Origin: Thermothielavioides terrestris NRRL 8126
Taxonomy: Eukaryota > Ascomycota > Sordariomycetes > Sordariales > Chaetomiaceae
DNA length: 64,000 bases
Direction of reading: 5' to 3'
NCBI RefSeq assembly: GCF_000226115.1
Contig: NC_016458.1
Location: 8,847,501-8,911,500 of the forward strand
The notes below the pieces were generated by a model that was given only the letters and a program-made list of their open reading frames with translations, was not told the DNA's origin and did no database searches. Of the stretch, positions 25,420-38,700 are shown piece after piece. A program made the position numbers and the translations under genes. Positions within the stretch are counted from its first letter, which is position 1. Every line of letters starts with the position of its first letter.

Positions 25420-26770
25420 AGGGTATATAGAATATAAGTAGGCGGTTAAGGAACTACTCCCTTATACATCTATACTATTCCTATACGACCTTATAGCTTA
25501 TATCGAAGGTCGTATAGACATCCCTATAGTTGACGTACTTTAGCTAGTGCTTAGCTAGGTCAGTCTTTACTAGGTACTATGCCTCTTGCTCCCTTATAGT
25601 ACTACTATCGTTATATACTATATAGATATAAACTAGACAATGTACTTCCTCCTCTTTATAGAACACTGCTTTATACCCCTATTTCCTATATTTAAAGTAT
25701 AGGATTATATATACTACGCCCTTAAAACGTTTATAAGGGTAGACTATATAATTAAGTAGAATACTCTAATCAATAAGCTTTATAGCTTCCTTAACTATAT
25801 AAAGCTTAACTAGTATATATATTGTCTATAGCCCTTGATCGCCCTTAGTACTACCCTATAGCGTATATAGCCTTATATATATAATCTAGACCTTATTCTC
25901 TTTTGCTAGGTCTACTACTAAGCGGCTAAGGTTATCTCTATACCTTGCTAGAGTAGCTAGCTATATACCCTTCGCTAATACTATAAAGGTATAGCGCTTA
26001 AGCATTGTAGTCGCTCTAAACGTAGTGGTGACCTACGCTTTATTATCCTCGTTAGCGAACTACGTCTAGCGATCCTCCTCGAATATAACTACTATATTCC
26101 TACTCTTTAGTAGCTTCTACACTATAATAACGCTGCTTCTACCGCCCCCTATAGTCGCTCTTATTATAGCTATAGCCACATTTATTGCCTAGACTATATC
26201 CCCTATACTTCTATTGATAATATCTATAGATGCCTATCCAACGTCGATTATAAGCTTATAAAATAGCTTCTTCGGTATATACTATATATAGCTCTTAAGT
26301 AGCTAGAACATCAACGTTGTAGCTATACCTTGCCCTACTATCTAGGCCTAGGTCCTCGCCTATATACCCCTAGCGCCTACCTATAGCCTAACCTTGTTCT
26401 TAATCTATATAACCTCCTCTTTTATATAGTCGACGCTTTTATATAGCTTATATATATTATAGGGGTAGTTTAGCTCGTCTTAGAACACCTCGTAGTAGTA
26501 TATATATATAGTAGCCTATATATATAGCTATATCTCTAGCGGCACTAAGGTATAGAATTCTTATAAAAGCCTTGATCTTTTATCGCTAGCGCCCTCGATA
26601 TATATATTCCAATCGTTCACAGCTCCTATAGGAGGGAGCCTAAGTCTTTGGTCATATCGGTCAAGGTATTTATATATATTAGCTGTAGTGTTGCGACTTA
26701 TAGTGCCTATTGTCGGACTACCGCTATTGCCACTACGACCTACGTAGCTACTACGCCTCCTCTACAACAT
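25420..26770 (-). pseudogene. LINE C ORF1: Gag-like protein with zinc knuckles, RIP-degraded
   Basis: Starts at ATG 26770-26768, about 100 nt downstream of the element's 5' end. The N-terminus reads M-S then a TAG where other copies suggest Gln, followed by a G/R/S-rich stretch. A CCHC knuckle of form C-F-K-C-R-K-x-G-H-K begins at 25699, in the ATG frame, with cysteines changed to tyrosine. At least one further Cys/His cluster follows. ORF1 proteins of this type bind the element RNA. The 3' limit is uncertain because the TAA and TAG codons near 25420 occur at glutamine-like positions and the frame may run on into the ORF2 start. Confidence 0.75.
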
Positions 26771-26895
26771 TGTAGATAGGGGTAATCGAGTGTACTAAGC
26801 ACGTTTGCGTTGTTAGATTCGATTTTAGCTCAACAGTTTCTTCGTAATCGGCGTTTGAGTATAAAGAAGCTTTTTAAGCTTTATCTAGTAGCCTC

Positions 26896-27637
26896 TAGCT
26901 TCTATTATAGCTATAGCTATATTGACTATCTAGACTATATCCTCTATACTTCTATTAACGATATCTATAGACATTTGCCTAAGGTCGACTATAAGCTTAT
27001 AAAACAGCTTTTTTAGTATATACTATATATAGCTCTTAAGTAGCTAGGGCACCAACGTTATAGCTATACCCTGTCCTACTACCTAGGCCTAGGTCCTCGC
27101 CTAGGTACCTCTAGCGCCTACCTATATCCCAACCTTGTTCTTTATCTATATAACCTCCTCTTTTATATAGTCGACGCTTTTATATAGCTTATATATATTG
27201 TAGAGGTAGTTTAGCTTATCTTAGAATACCTTACAGTAGTATATATATATAGTAGCCTATATATATAGCTATATCTCTAGTGATACCAAGGTATAAAATT
27301 CTTATAAAAGCCTTGATCTTCTATCGCTAGTGCCCTTAGTATATACATTTCGATCGTTTATAGCTCCTATAGGAGGGAGCCTAAGTCTTCGGTTACGTCG
27401 GTCGAGGTGCTCGTATACATTAGCTATAGTGTCGCGACTCGCAATGCCTACTATTGGGCTATCGCCATCGCCATTACGACCTACGTAGCTGCTACGCCCC
27501 CTCTACGACATCGTAGATGGGGGTAACTAGGTGCACTAAGAACGCTCGCGTTGTTAGATTCGATTTTAGCTCAATGGTTCCTTCGCAATCGGCGTTTGAG
27601 TGCGAAGAAGCAGTTTTCTAGCCCTAAATCCTATTTC
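26896..27637 (-). mobile_element. LINE B, segment 2 of 2 (5' end)
   Basis: Resumes LINE B after LINE C, covering the ORF1 N-terminal half and the leader. ORF1 starts at ATG 27511-27509. The element end is the 5' hairpin at 27581-27607 followed by gaagc (27611). Some 26 bases (27612-27637) lie between that end and the target duplication tagcgctaatat. The last 150 bases are the least mutated 5' end in the window and keep CG, CA and TG. A plus-strand open frame at 26810-27016 is an antisense accident. Confidence 0.88.
27581..27607 (-). ncRNA. LINE 5' terminal hairpin
   Basis: cttcgca and tgcgaag are perfect inverted repeats separated by 13 bases, at the very start of the element RNA. The same place in LINE A reads ctttgta and tacaaag, so the pairing survives mutation of both arms. 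Its role is unknown; it may be part of an internal promoter or leader structure. Confidence 0.6.
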
Positions 27638-28982
27638 TAGCGCTAATATAGTATCTATAATTAGCTAGTATAGCGTTTAAACTACTATACCGCTTTATAG
27701 TAGTATATTTAAGAGCTTGCTATATAGCTCGATCGCTAAGTATATTTAGCCTGCTTTATTTTCTATATCGCCTTATTAACTTTGAAGTTCTACTATAGTA
27801 TATAGGATTTTCGATTAAGCTTCTAGTATAGTACTACTATATCTATAATACTAGTTAGCTTATATATTAAGGTATTTACTATATCTTTAAGTTCTTCTAT
27901 TATATTAACCTCCTTTAATAGAGTAAAGAACTATACCTTAGCCTTATACCTTTTATAGTCTAATAGCACCTAGCTATAGCCTAGTAGTATAATAGCTTTG
28001 CTACTACTTCTCTTTAACGATACTTTAGCTACCTAGGGCATATAGTCCAAGCCTACTAAGTTAAGTAGCCTTAGCTACTAGGTACTACTACTTTATATTA
28101 CTTAGATATAGTTAATTATACTATCTCTATTGCCTTATCCAACTTAAATAGATATACTATAAGGCATATAGAGCTTAAGCTCCTATTCTACTATAATTTA
28201 GAGTAGTATACTTATTAACTAAGAGGTTCTATTATATTTATCCTATATTAGATAATAGACGTTAAAGTCGCCTATAAGTATATTATACCCTTTTAGCTTC
28301 TACTCTACTAGGGTATAGAGTAGCAACTATTACCCTAGCTCCTAGTTAGGCAAATAGATAGACTATACTATAAAGGGGTCTAACCCCTCCTTCTTAAATG
28401 TTACTACTATCTAGTCTTCCCTAGCCTTAATAAACTATATTATATAGTTAAGACATTTATTTATATATAATACTACTATACTAATGTTATATATTATTTT
28501 ATATCGTCTACTTTGCCTATAGGGCAAGGTAGATAAGGTTATAGTTAGATAGATCGATAGCTCTTAAATTGCTACTAGGTTGAACTCCTCTCTCCTCTTT
28601 AGCGCCTAGTTAAAGCGATATCTATTGCTATTAGTATTTTAATAGAGTACTCTTAGCGTTATAGCTATATACTTAGTATAGAATAGAGGCCTTTAGTTAT
28701 AACTATATTAAGCTATAAAGCTAGTTTTATACCTATATTATATAGAGGCGCTATATAAACAATACTCCTATTCTATATCCTAGCTCCCTAGAATGTTTAT
28801 AAAAGTACTTTAAATTAGAATAGGTCTATACTATTAGAGCGCCCTACCCTCTAAATATTAGTAGGCTAGCCTACCTTAGTAAAGCACTTCCTTAGATACT
28901 ACTCCCCTAACTTGTTTTCCTAGCTTCTATATTATATACTTGCCTCTACTACCGTCGTTGCCTAAGGTTAGAATATATAGAA

Positions 28983-28985
<3 letters not shown>
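27638..28985 (-). mobile_element. LINE A, segment 2 of 4 (ORF2 endonuclease and linker)
   Basis: Continues LINE A upstream from the break at 16424. It contains the EN-RT linker, the endonuclease G-D-F-N region near 28260, and the ORF1/ORF2 junction. It ends at atatatagaatat, the 13-bp site into which LINE F inserted. Confidence 0.88.
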
Positions 28986-29013
<28 letters not shown>

Positions 29014-29291
29014 CTTATATCGAAGAGGCACTTAGTGCCTCGCTACTAAGGGCAAGCGGTCCCTCCACCTCTATATATACTACTTACGTATAGCGCCTAC
29101 GCTACGTTCCTGCTACGTAGGGTAGGCCTCCCTAGGTCCTTCTCTCCAATTCGCTAGAACTTACCTTTCTAGCCTAGTAGCGACAGAGATATAGCAGCCT
29201 ATATAGCCCGTTGTATACCACTTATATATATAATACGCTCCTAGTGTAAGTACTATAGCCGCTAGACGTACTATGTATTCGAGGAGAGCGG

Positions 29292-32200
29292 CTAGAGGCC
29301 GACCTTCCTATACCTTTTCCTCTTCCTCTTACGCCTTTCGCTTATACCTTGGTTCTTGTAGCTAGCCGCCAAAGGCTCCTTTGCTACGCTATCCTAGCTA
29401 CTACGCTCCTACTATATACCTATAGAGCTTTCTGCCAATCCCCTATATCCCGCTTTACCCTCGACATTTAGCTCGAACGTTAGCTAGTACTCCTATAGGC
29501 GCCTAATATATATTAGCTACCCTATAAGCCTCTAAGCGCCTCTTCTACTTCTAAGTAGTGTAAGTAGTATATATTGATCTTAGATATAAGGCTTTCCTAT
29601 AATAACTATAGGATCCTTATAGTATATTGTAAAGTAGGCAACGGTCTTAGGTACCTCGCTATAGCGACAAAGCGATATAGGCGTATCTAGTACCCCCTTC
29701 TAAAATAGGAACTACCTAAGGCCAATAGCTCTAGTTTATACCTATATAAGAAAGGAGCTTTACGCTTTACTAAGATTCTTATATACCTATAGCACTTAGG
29801 TAAAGGGTTCTAAGGTATATAGGTTTACTACTTCTCTATAGTATACCCTCTCTAGCCTCTTAGCGTCTATATAGCGTATCTATAGCTCTCTATATACCTT
29901 CTATTCCTCTACTATAGCTATATCTACATTAGTATAAAGCTATAGCTCTTAGGGCTTCTAATTGTCGTCCTTATTACTCTTGTCCTATACCTCTACTACT
30001 ATTGCTAGACGATATATAAGGAGCTAGTCCTTAGCCTATACCTACCTCTATTCTATAGGAGACTCCCCTATAGCTAGCCTTACTACTAGGGCGTAGTATA
30101 TATAGCGCTATTTCTTCAACCTCGATACTACCTTTATATAGATATTATATAGTAGCTATATAAGCTTAGTTTTCTAAAGCCTCTATTTAGCTTACGCCAC
30201 CTAGCGGTTAAGGTATAGGTCGATAGGGGGTACCTAGGTCTTACTCTCTAGGTTATAGACTAGTATAGCCTTATATATATTGGCAACTATCTAAAGGTAG
30301 CCTAACTACATTGCGCTAAAGCTATATACAATCCTATAGAGGGTCCCTCCAACTAACGTCGGTATATACTATACTATTGCCCTATACAATAGGACACTTC
30401 TAATAACCTTTATATAGATCTCCTAAATTTATATAATATATATCCTATATATCTTTGCTATAAGTTTTATAAGAGTAAACTTCTATATAGCTATTTTAGC
30501 TTTAACCACCTTCTTATATATCTGAAACAAGAGCTTATAGTCTAGCTATATACCTAGGAACCTTACTAACTCTATAGGTATAAGCCTTAGCTAACCTTCC
30601 CTAAAGATATTAACGACCTCTATATATAGCTGCTACGCCCTTGTAAAGTAGATAAGCTTGCTCTTCGCTAGTTTAAACTATATCCTTTGTTCTATAGCCT
30701 ATTTCTTATACTTAATAAACCCTCTCTCTAGTATATAGCAATATACTAATATATCCTATCCGAATATAAGAAGGTTGGTATTATCTATATACCTAACCAT
30801 TAAGAGCCTAGTATATACTTCGAGGGTATAGAATAGAGGGGTAATAAAGAGGATAAATAGCGTTGATAACAGTGGCGAACCCTATAATGTACCTTGCTAT
30901 AGGGTCGTTAGCTTAGCTATAATCCTATTGAACTATAGGCGTGCTATATAATCCTTGAAGTAGCTCTTTAGGAGTATAATCAGCTTCCTTTTAAAGCCTA
31001 GCTCCTAGAGCGTATATAGTAGCTAGATCTAGTCGACCTAGTCGAAGGCGCCTTTTAAGTCTAGCTACAATAGCAAAACGTAGGCGCTATATACCTATAT
31101 TGTCTTTACTATATTAGTTACTACCTAGATTGCTACCTCTATAGACCTATACTACTAGAAACCTATCTATATCTCTAGGAGTAGCTTATACGTCTTAGCT
31201 ATATATATTACCTAGTCTATAATAGCTACCTCGATAATTTTGCCTACTATATTAAGTAGCGATATTAGGCAATACGCCCCTATCTCTATTAGCTATTCTA
31301 GAGACTTCCCTAACTTCCTAAGGACAACTACCTATATAGTATAGAATTTATATAGGAAGTGCTCTAGCTTAAAACAAATATATATAATCGTTATAAACAT
31401 CTTTAATAGTTTACCCTCCTTATTATAAGCCTTAAAGAACTTATTAGTAAAGAGATCCTTGCCTAACGCTTTGTTTAATCCTATATAGTTTATAATCTTA
31501 ATAATCTTAGTATTATTAACCTCCTAGTCAATAGGTATAGTATTATAGAAAGACTCTTTAGGCTAATCTTAGTTAAATATACTATTGTACTATATCTATA
31601 GGGTAGAGAAGAAGCGCCCTACTAGCGCCTCCGCCTTCTAGACGTATATTATAGCGCTCTAAGGCTTATTAGGTCCTAGCTAGAGCGTTAGTAGCGCTAG
31701 CGGCTTAGGGCATTAGTAGCTATAAAGCTATATCTACCTCTTAATATTCTATATTAGCTTCTACTCCCTCGACGCCCTAGTAAGCGAGTAACGCTAATAT
31801 AGTGTCTACAACCGACAGGTATAGCGTTTGAAACGCTATACTGCCTTATAATAATATACTTAGGAGCTTACTATATAGCTTGACCGCTAGGCACGTTTAG
31901 CCCTCCTCGCTTCTTACATTGCCTCGTTGACTTCGAGGTTCTACTATAGTATATAGGACCCCTAGTTAAACTTATAGTATAGTACTACTATATCTATAAT
32001 ACTAGTTAGCTTATATATAAGGGTATCTACTATATCTTTAAGCTCTTTAACTATATTGATCTCCTTTAGTAAAGTTAGAAACTAGGCTTTAGCTTTACAC
32101 CTTTTATAGTCTAGTAGCGCCTAACTATAGCCCTATAATATAGTAGCTCTACTACTACTCCCCCTTAGTAGTACTTTAGCTACCTAGGGTATATAGTCTA

Positions 32201-33000
32201 AGCCTACTAAGTCGAATAGCCCTAGCCACTAGGTACTACTACCCTATATTACTTAGATATAGTCGATTGTACTATCTCTATTGCTTTACTAAACTTAGGT
32301 AGATATACTATAAGGTATATAGAGCTTAAGCTCCTATTCCACTATAATCTAGAGCAGTATACTCGCTAATTAGGAGGTTCTATTATACTTATCCTATATT
32401 AGGTAGTAGGCGTTAAAGTCGCCTATAAATATATTATACCCCCTTAGCTCCCGATCTACTAAGGCGTAAAATAGCGATCGCTACCCTAGCTCCTAGTTAA
32501 GTAAGTAGATAGACTATACTATAAGGGGGTCTGACCCCTCCTTTTTAAACGTTACTGCTACCTAGTCTTCTCTAGCTTTAGTAGACTACATTATATAGTT
32601 AAGGCGTTTACTTATATACAACGCTACTCTACTAGTATTGTATATTATCTTATATCGTTTACCTCGCTTATAGGATAGGGTAGGCGGAGTTATAGTTAAA
32701 TAGATTGGTAGCTCTTAAATCGCTATTAGGTTAAACTCTTCTCTCTCCTCTAGCGCCTAGTTAAGGCGGTGCCTATTACTATCGGTATTCTAATAGAGTA
32801 GCCTCAACGTTATAGCTATATATTCGATATAGAGTAGAGGCCCTTAGTTATAACTACATTATACTATAAAGCTAGCTCTATACCTATATTTTACAAAGGT
32901 GTTATATAAATAGCGCTCCTATTCTATATTCTAGCTCCTTAGAACGTTTATAAAAGTACCCTAAACTAGAATAGGTCTACGCTATTAGAGCGCCCTATCC
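29292..33000 (-). pseudogene. LINE F ORF2: endonuclease + reverse transcriptase, RIP-degraded
   Basis: Same layout as LINE C ORF2. The endonuclease has G-D-F-N at about 32423-32412. The RT has L-D-L-K-G-A-F-D from 31064 and the catalytic box Y-I-D-N at about 30791-30780. The stop is at 29294-29292. These four anchors share one frame, so decay was by substitution. The catalytic second aspartate is asparagine. The upstream limit is approximate. Confidence 0.85.
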
Positions 33001-33089
33001 TCTAGATGTTGGTAGGCTAGCCTACCTTAGTAAGGCGCTTCCTTAGGCGCTACTCCCCCAACTTGTCCTCCTAGCTTCTATACTATATA

Positions 33090-34471
33090 TTTACCCTTAT
33101 TACTATCGTTGCCTAAAGCTAAGGTATATAAAATGTAAATAGGCGGTCAAGGAACCGTTCCTTTATACGTTTATACTACTTTTATATAACTTTACAACTT
33201 ATATCGAAGGCTATATAGATACCTCTATAATTAATATACTTTGGCTAGTACCTAGCTAGGCTAGTCTTTACTAGGTATTACGCCTTTTACTTTCTTATAG
33301 TACTACTATCGCTATATACTATATAAGTATAAACTAGATAGTATACCTCCTCCTCTTTATAGAATACCGCCTTATACCCCTATTTCCTATACTTAAAGTA
33401 TAGGATTATATATACAACGCCTTTAAAGCGTTTATAAAGGTAGACTATATAGTCGAGTAGAACACCCTAATCGATAAGCCTTATAGCTTCCTCAACTATA
33501 TAAAGCTCGATTAAGATATATATTGTCTATAGCCTCTAATCGCCTTTGATACTACCTTATAGTATATATAGCCTTATATATATAATCTAGACTTTATTCT
33601 CTTTTACTAGGTCCGCTACTAGGCGGCTAAGGTTATCCCTATACCTTGTTAAAGTAGCTAGCTATACGCCCTTCGCTAATATTATAAAGGTATAGCGCTT
33701 AAATATTGTAGTTGCCCTAAATATAGCGGTAACCTATACCTTATTATCTTCGTTAATAAACTACGCCTAGCGATCCTCTTTGAATATAACTACTATATTC
33801 CTACTCTTCGATAGCTTCTATACTATAATAACATTGTTTCTACTACCCCCTATAGTCGCTTCTATTATAGCTATAGCTATATTTACTATATAGACTATAT
33901 CCTTTATACTCCTATTGATAATATTTATAGATACCTGCCTAAGGTCGATTATAAGCTTATAAAATAGCTTCTTTAGTATATATTGTATATAGCTCTTAAA
34001 TAGCTAGGACGTCGATATTATAGCTATACCCTGCTCTACTACCTAGGCCTAGGTCCTCGCCTATATACCCCTAGCACCTACCTATAGCCCAACCTTGTTT
34101 TTAATCTATATAACCTCCTCTTTTATATAATCGACACTTTTATATAGCTTATATATATTAAAGAGGTAGTTTAGCTCGTCTTAGAATACCTTATAGTAGT
34201 ATATATATATAGTAGCCTATATATACAACTATATCTCTAGCGACACTAAGGTATAGAATTCTTATAAAAGCCTTGATCTTTTGTCGCTAGCGCCCGTAGT
34301 ATATATATTCCGATCGTTTATAGCTCCTACGGAAAGGAGCCTAAGTCTTTAGTTACGTTGGTTAGGGTGCTTATATATGTTAACCGTAGTGTCGCGACTT
34401 GTAGCGTCTACTATTAGACTACCGCCATCGCCACTATGATCTATATAGCTACTGTACCCCTTCTACGATAT
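33090..34471 (-). pseudogene. LINE F ORF1: Gag-like, start codon lost
   Basis: Corresponds to LINE C ORF1, but the start codon at 34471-34469 is ATA instead of ATG, the G-to-A change expected from RIP. The zinc-knuckle region lies near 33370-33420, with cysteines changed to tyrosine. The 3' limit is uncertain for the same reason as in LINE C. Confidence 0.72.
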
Positions 34472-34575
34472 TGTAGATAGGGGTAATTAGGTATACTAAG
34501 TACATTTACGTTGTTAGATTCGATTTTAGCTTAATAGTTCCTTTACAATCGGCGTTTAAGTGCGAAGAAGCCTCT

Positions 34576-34963
34576 ATATATAGAATATAAATAGACAATT
34601 AAAGAACTGCTCTTTTATATATTTATACTACTTCTATATAATTTTATAGCTTATATTGAAAGCTATATAGACACCTTTATAATTAATATACTTTGGCTAG
34701 TGCCTAGCTAAGTTAGTCTTTATTAGGTACTATATCTCCTACTCCTTTATAATATTACTATTACTATATACTATATAGGTGTAAACTAGACAATATACCT
34801 CCTTCTCTTTATAGAACACTACTTTATACCCCTACTTCCTATATTTAAAATATAGGATTATATATACTACGCTTTTAAAGTACTTATAAAGATAGATAGT
34901 ATAATCAAGTAGAACCCCCTAGTTAATAAGCCTTATAGCTTCTTTAACTATATAGAGCTTAAC

Positions 34964-34965
<2 letters not shown>
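34576..34965 (-). mobile_element. LINE A, segment 3 of 4 (ORF1 part)
   Basis: ORF1 sequence of LINE A between the LINE F and LINE G insertions, including the zinc-knuckle region near 34820-34870. It ends at gagcttaacta, next to the tail of LINE G. The same site (gagcttaacca) recurs at 42952, where A resumes. Confidence 0.88.
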
Positions 34966-35000
<35 letters not shown>

Positions 35001-35189
35001 CTTATATCGAAAAGGCACTTAGCGCCTTGCTACTAAGGGCAAGCAGTCCCTCCACCTCTATATATACCACTTATATATAGCGCCTACACTACGTTCCTAC
35101 TATATAGGGCGGGCCTCCCTAGTTCCTTCTCTCCAACTCGCTAGAACTCACCTTTCTAGCCTAGTAGCGACAGAGATATAGCGGCCTAT
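34966..35189 (-). mobile_element. LINE G, segment 1 of 2 (3' UTR), split by Gypsy-1
   Basis: The tail (a long TTA run, 34966-35000) and 3' UTR of a 5'-truncated LINE of the first subtype. It breaks after gcggcctat, where Gypsy-1 begins. The 5-bp cctat is repeated at 42512-42516. Confidence 0.9.
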
Positions 35190-35577
35190 TGTCATAGCAA
35201 GGCAAAACAAGTGCTAGATGACTCGTAGCTGAATTGATCCTCGATTGACGAAGACTTCAAGTCTGAGGAGAGAGAGAGGAAAACTATCAATATATAGGTA
35301 GAAAACTGTACTCAAATACCTCAGGTGGTGTGTATAGACAATTTGCAGTGGGGCTGCAATTTGCAGTGGGGCTGCAAAGTCTGTGTATTGTAGGGTAAGA
35401 CGCGATTCGCTTTATCAGCGCGTTTTTCCTTATTGGTAAGTCAACCCCTCCTTCCTAATCCGGAAGTCGACTCGAATCTTATAAATCCACCAACTTAGGA
35501 GGTTACGTAAGTATATAGTCACGTGACAGGTCTATACACGAGTTATATAACGGTGGTCAGCGTACTATACCGTTACA
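35190..35577 (-). repeat. Gypsy-1 3' LTR (388 bp)
   Basis: Begins tgtcatagc and ends ccgttaca on the plus strand, and matches 42124-42511 along its length with C/T and G/A differences. It contains an exact 18-bp tandem duplication. Confidence 0.95.
35339..35374. repeat. 18-bp tandem duplication inside the Gypsy LTR
   Basis: Two perfect copies of caatttgcagtggggctg stand in tandem at 35339-35356 and 35357-35374. The mutated form is visible in the other LTRs (near 42270-42310, 47425-47465 and 54348-54385), so it is a fixed family feature. Confidence 0.85.
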
Positions 35578-35590
35578 TCACCCCCCCTTC
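35578..35590 (-). promoter_or_regulatory. Gypsy-1 polypurine tract
   Basis: The plus strand reads tcacccccccttc directly beside the LTR, that is, a purine run with seven G on the minus strand. This fixes the element's orientation as minus. Confidence 0.85.
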
Positions 35591-35794
35591 GAAAAAGCGT
35601 CGTGCCTATACGACGGATACGTTGCGGTCCTTCGCTAGCTATTAGTAATTAGAAGAGTTGGCTTACGAGCCTATTTTTTACGAAGTTTATACAATTGAGT
35701 TCTACGGGACTCGGAAATCTGCCTTATAGCCCGCTAGGCTATATAAGATGCTACATCTAGGCTAGTAGGTATATAAGGGAGCTAGGATAAAATG

Positions 35795-38700
35795 TCATCC
35801 TACGACCTTATAGTAGGTTTATATACGTGTACGACGTCTCTTAGATCGAGTTGGATCGCGTTGTCCTTCAGATACTAGTAGGTTATCATCTAGGTGTTCA
35901 TTATCGAAGTAATCCTCCTTATAAGCTTTCAGCTATTACGGCAATCGCCGAGGTGGTCTAGCTATATAGAGGAATTCCTTGTAGAACTCCTAGAGGCGGT
36001 ATAGTATATTCTTGAAATTGGCGGCGTCGTACTATTCGAGGTCCTCGCCCTAACCAATCTATTGAGTACGATACTAGAGTTTCCCTTTGAATATCTAGGA
36101 GGCAAGAATCTTTTCGATTTACTATTCTAATTCGCTATCTACCTTAATTGGCGGCTTAGGCTAGGGCTCCTAACCTAGTAATAGGTTATTTAATGCCCTC
36201 TAGAGTCGATCCGGGGTAAATATCGGGTATATCTTCTAGGTTTTAAGTAGCTTTAGCTTATAGGAATGACCCTTCTTAGCGATAATTAGGAAAGGCCTAG
36301 CGACTAAGTAGTCGAGCTTATCGCTTAGTCGGTTTGTCTACCAATAGCCCTTTATAATATAGACCTCTTGACCAACTTCAAATTCTTCTAGCTACCGATA
36401 CTTATCCGTTTACCGCTTTTAGGCTTCTTAGGCTTTCTATATACTTTCCCTAGCGAATTAGATAGTAGAATTGATTCTAGAGAGTATCTCCTATACTTCG
36501 GTATAATTAAGTTTGTCTTTGGCACTACTGAATTCTTAAGTATACTCTTACTAATCGTAGGTTATCTAGGGGAATATACTAGTCTCGACCTTAAATAGGA
36601 AGAGGCTAGTAGACAAGTAGAGTAAAATGGCTTAAATAAAATCTATTATAGGCAGTAATTCTAACCAATTGTCTTAGAAATAGTTAACGAAGGGGCGTAG
36701 ACGTTAATTGAGGTATTGATTTATAATTTCGGTCTGCCTATCCGTCTAGGGGTACTCTAAAGAAGAGAGGCGTAGGTTAATTCTAAGGATCTTATAGAAC
36801 TCGTCCTAGAATACTAAGATGAACTAAGGGCCTTAGTCCGAAGTGATCGATTCTAAAGCTCTATAGGTACACTAAATATACTAGTAGTAGAGTTACGCTA
36901 TCTCTTTGGCAATAGTAGTCTTATAGTAGGGGAGTGAATAGCTACGCTTCCCTAGGCGGTCTACTACAATGAAGACTTGGTTATAGCCCAACTTGTCTTA
37001 GGGCATTATATAAAAGTCTATAGTAATATATTACCAAGGTCTTATAGGGACTTCTAGGGGCTTAAGGAGGCTCGGTAGCTTGTCGTAAAGTATATAGGAA
37101 CGTCGGCAGGTCTAGTAATTTCTAACGAACTTGTCGATATCTCCTATTTACCTTAGCTAGAAGTATTGTCTTCGGACCAACTCTTATATCTTATTCCTAC
37201 CTAGGTAGGCTATAGAGATCTAGTTATAGATCTTAGCTAATAGGTAGGTTCGTAAATAACTATCCAATAGAACTATTAGCCTCTCTCCCTTTAGTAGGAG
37301 GCTATTGTCGCTTAGAGTCCAGTCGATATTATTTTAGCGAATAAGCTCCTAAAAACTCTTTAGGGCTTCGCTCTCTTAGTTCACTTTAAGGATAGTATCT
37401 ACTAGTTTATATCCTTTAGGTCGTCGTAGGCGAGACGGCTCGAATTCGTTGGCTTCGATTTAATAGATTATATACTATAAGTTGTATCTAGCAGGCTCCT
37501 TAGGCAGCAACTCTAGCTCCTCTAAGATCTATAGGTCTAGCTTGCTCTTAGGGAGAACTATCTAGGTATAGTAAGCTTCTTAGACTTCCTTCTAGGTAGC
37601 GAGCTCCTTGGCTTTATAAGACAAGGTATCGGCAATAGCGTTCTATTTACTAGGTCGGTAGACGATTTGAAAATCTAGGGCGAAGAGGAGCTCGGCCTAT
37701 CTAGCTTGTTGTATATTGAATAGCCTCTTCTATATAAAGTATTGTAGTGTATAGTGGTCGGATAAGATGTTGAACCGCTATTAGAGGCTAAGTAGCATTA
37801 GGTACTATTCTTCAACGGCATATACAATAGCAAGGAGCTCCTTGTCGTAGATAGGGTAATTGCTTTCCGGTCTAGACATCGTTTTTAAGAAGAACGCAAC
37901 AAGGTGCTAACTATCGTCGTATTTCTACTAGAAGACTCTAGCTACGACTCTACTAAATACATCGACTTCGATTTAGCTCTCTCTAGTAAGATCGTAGTAT
38001 TTAAGGAGTAGAGTGTTGGTCATTCGCCTCTTAAGTTCTTAGAAGGCTTCCTTATACTCTTTAGTCCATTTGAACGGTTTTCCCTTGACGGTTAGGCGCT
38101 ATAGAGGACGTACAATCCTTCTATACTTATAGACAAATTGGCAGTAAAAGTTATAGAACCTAAAGAAGGCTTGTACTCCCTATATAGTAGTAGGTTGGTC
38201 CTAAGAAACTATCGTTTTGATCTTCTTTGGGTCTACTTAGACGCCTTTAGTGCTGACGATGAACCTAAGGAACTTAGTTTCAGTAGTATAGAATTTATAT
38301 TTCTTAATGTCCGCTTAGAGACCTACTTTATATAGCTTCTAAAGAATAAGTCATATATACTTATAGTGCTTTTCCTCGTTCTAAAAGTAGATAATTAGGT
38401 TATCGATATAGACGGTTATAAATATATCAAGGTACTCGAAGAACTAGGAATTGACAAATCGTTAGAAGGTAGTAGGTCTATTGTATAGACCGAATAGTAG
38501 GACCTTATAGTAGAATTAACTATATTAGGTTTAGAAGGTTGTTAGGTCTTTACTTCTAGGGGCAAGTCAGATTCGGTAGAAGGCTTATTAAATATCGATC
38601 TTAGTAAAGATTTTAGTATTTCCCAATTATTATAAAGTTTCATCAATATAGAGTAGTAGATAGTAGTCCTTGATAGTAACCTTATTTAGAGCTTAGTAGT

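Larger units (their letters stand above)
21298..26895 (-). mobile_element. LINE C, full length, inserted in LINE B
   Basis: Uninterrupted minus-strand copy, about 5,576 bp from the tail (21298-21314) to the 5' hairpin end (26873). About 22 further bases (26874-26895) match neither the family nor the target. The 12-bp duplication tagcttctatta is at 21286-21297 and 26896-26907; its last bases are ambiguous with the TTA tail. First-subtype 3' UTR. Confidence 0.92.
28986..34575 (-). mobile_element. LINE F, full length, inserted in LINE A
   Basis: Uninterrupted minus-strand copy, about 5,585 bp. Tail (TTA)n at 28986-29013, first-subtype 3' UTR, 5' end at about 34571. The 13-bp duplication atatatagaatat flanks it at 28973-28985 and 34576-34588. 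Confidence 0.93.

Noticed and set aside
26810..27016. Plus-strand open frame of 68 codons
   Set aside because: It is antisense to the ORF1 region of LINEs C and B, with low-complexity composition.
34966..35000. (TTA)n runs as independent microsatellites or CRISPR-like repeats
   Set aside because: Every such run is joined to a LINE 3' UTR and is the element's tail. No spaced direct repeats were seen.
38138..38335. Plus-strand open frame of 65 codons
   Set aside because: Antisense to the RT/RNase H region of Gypsy-1 pol.
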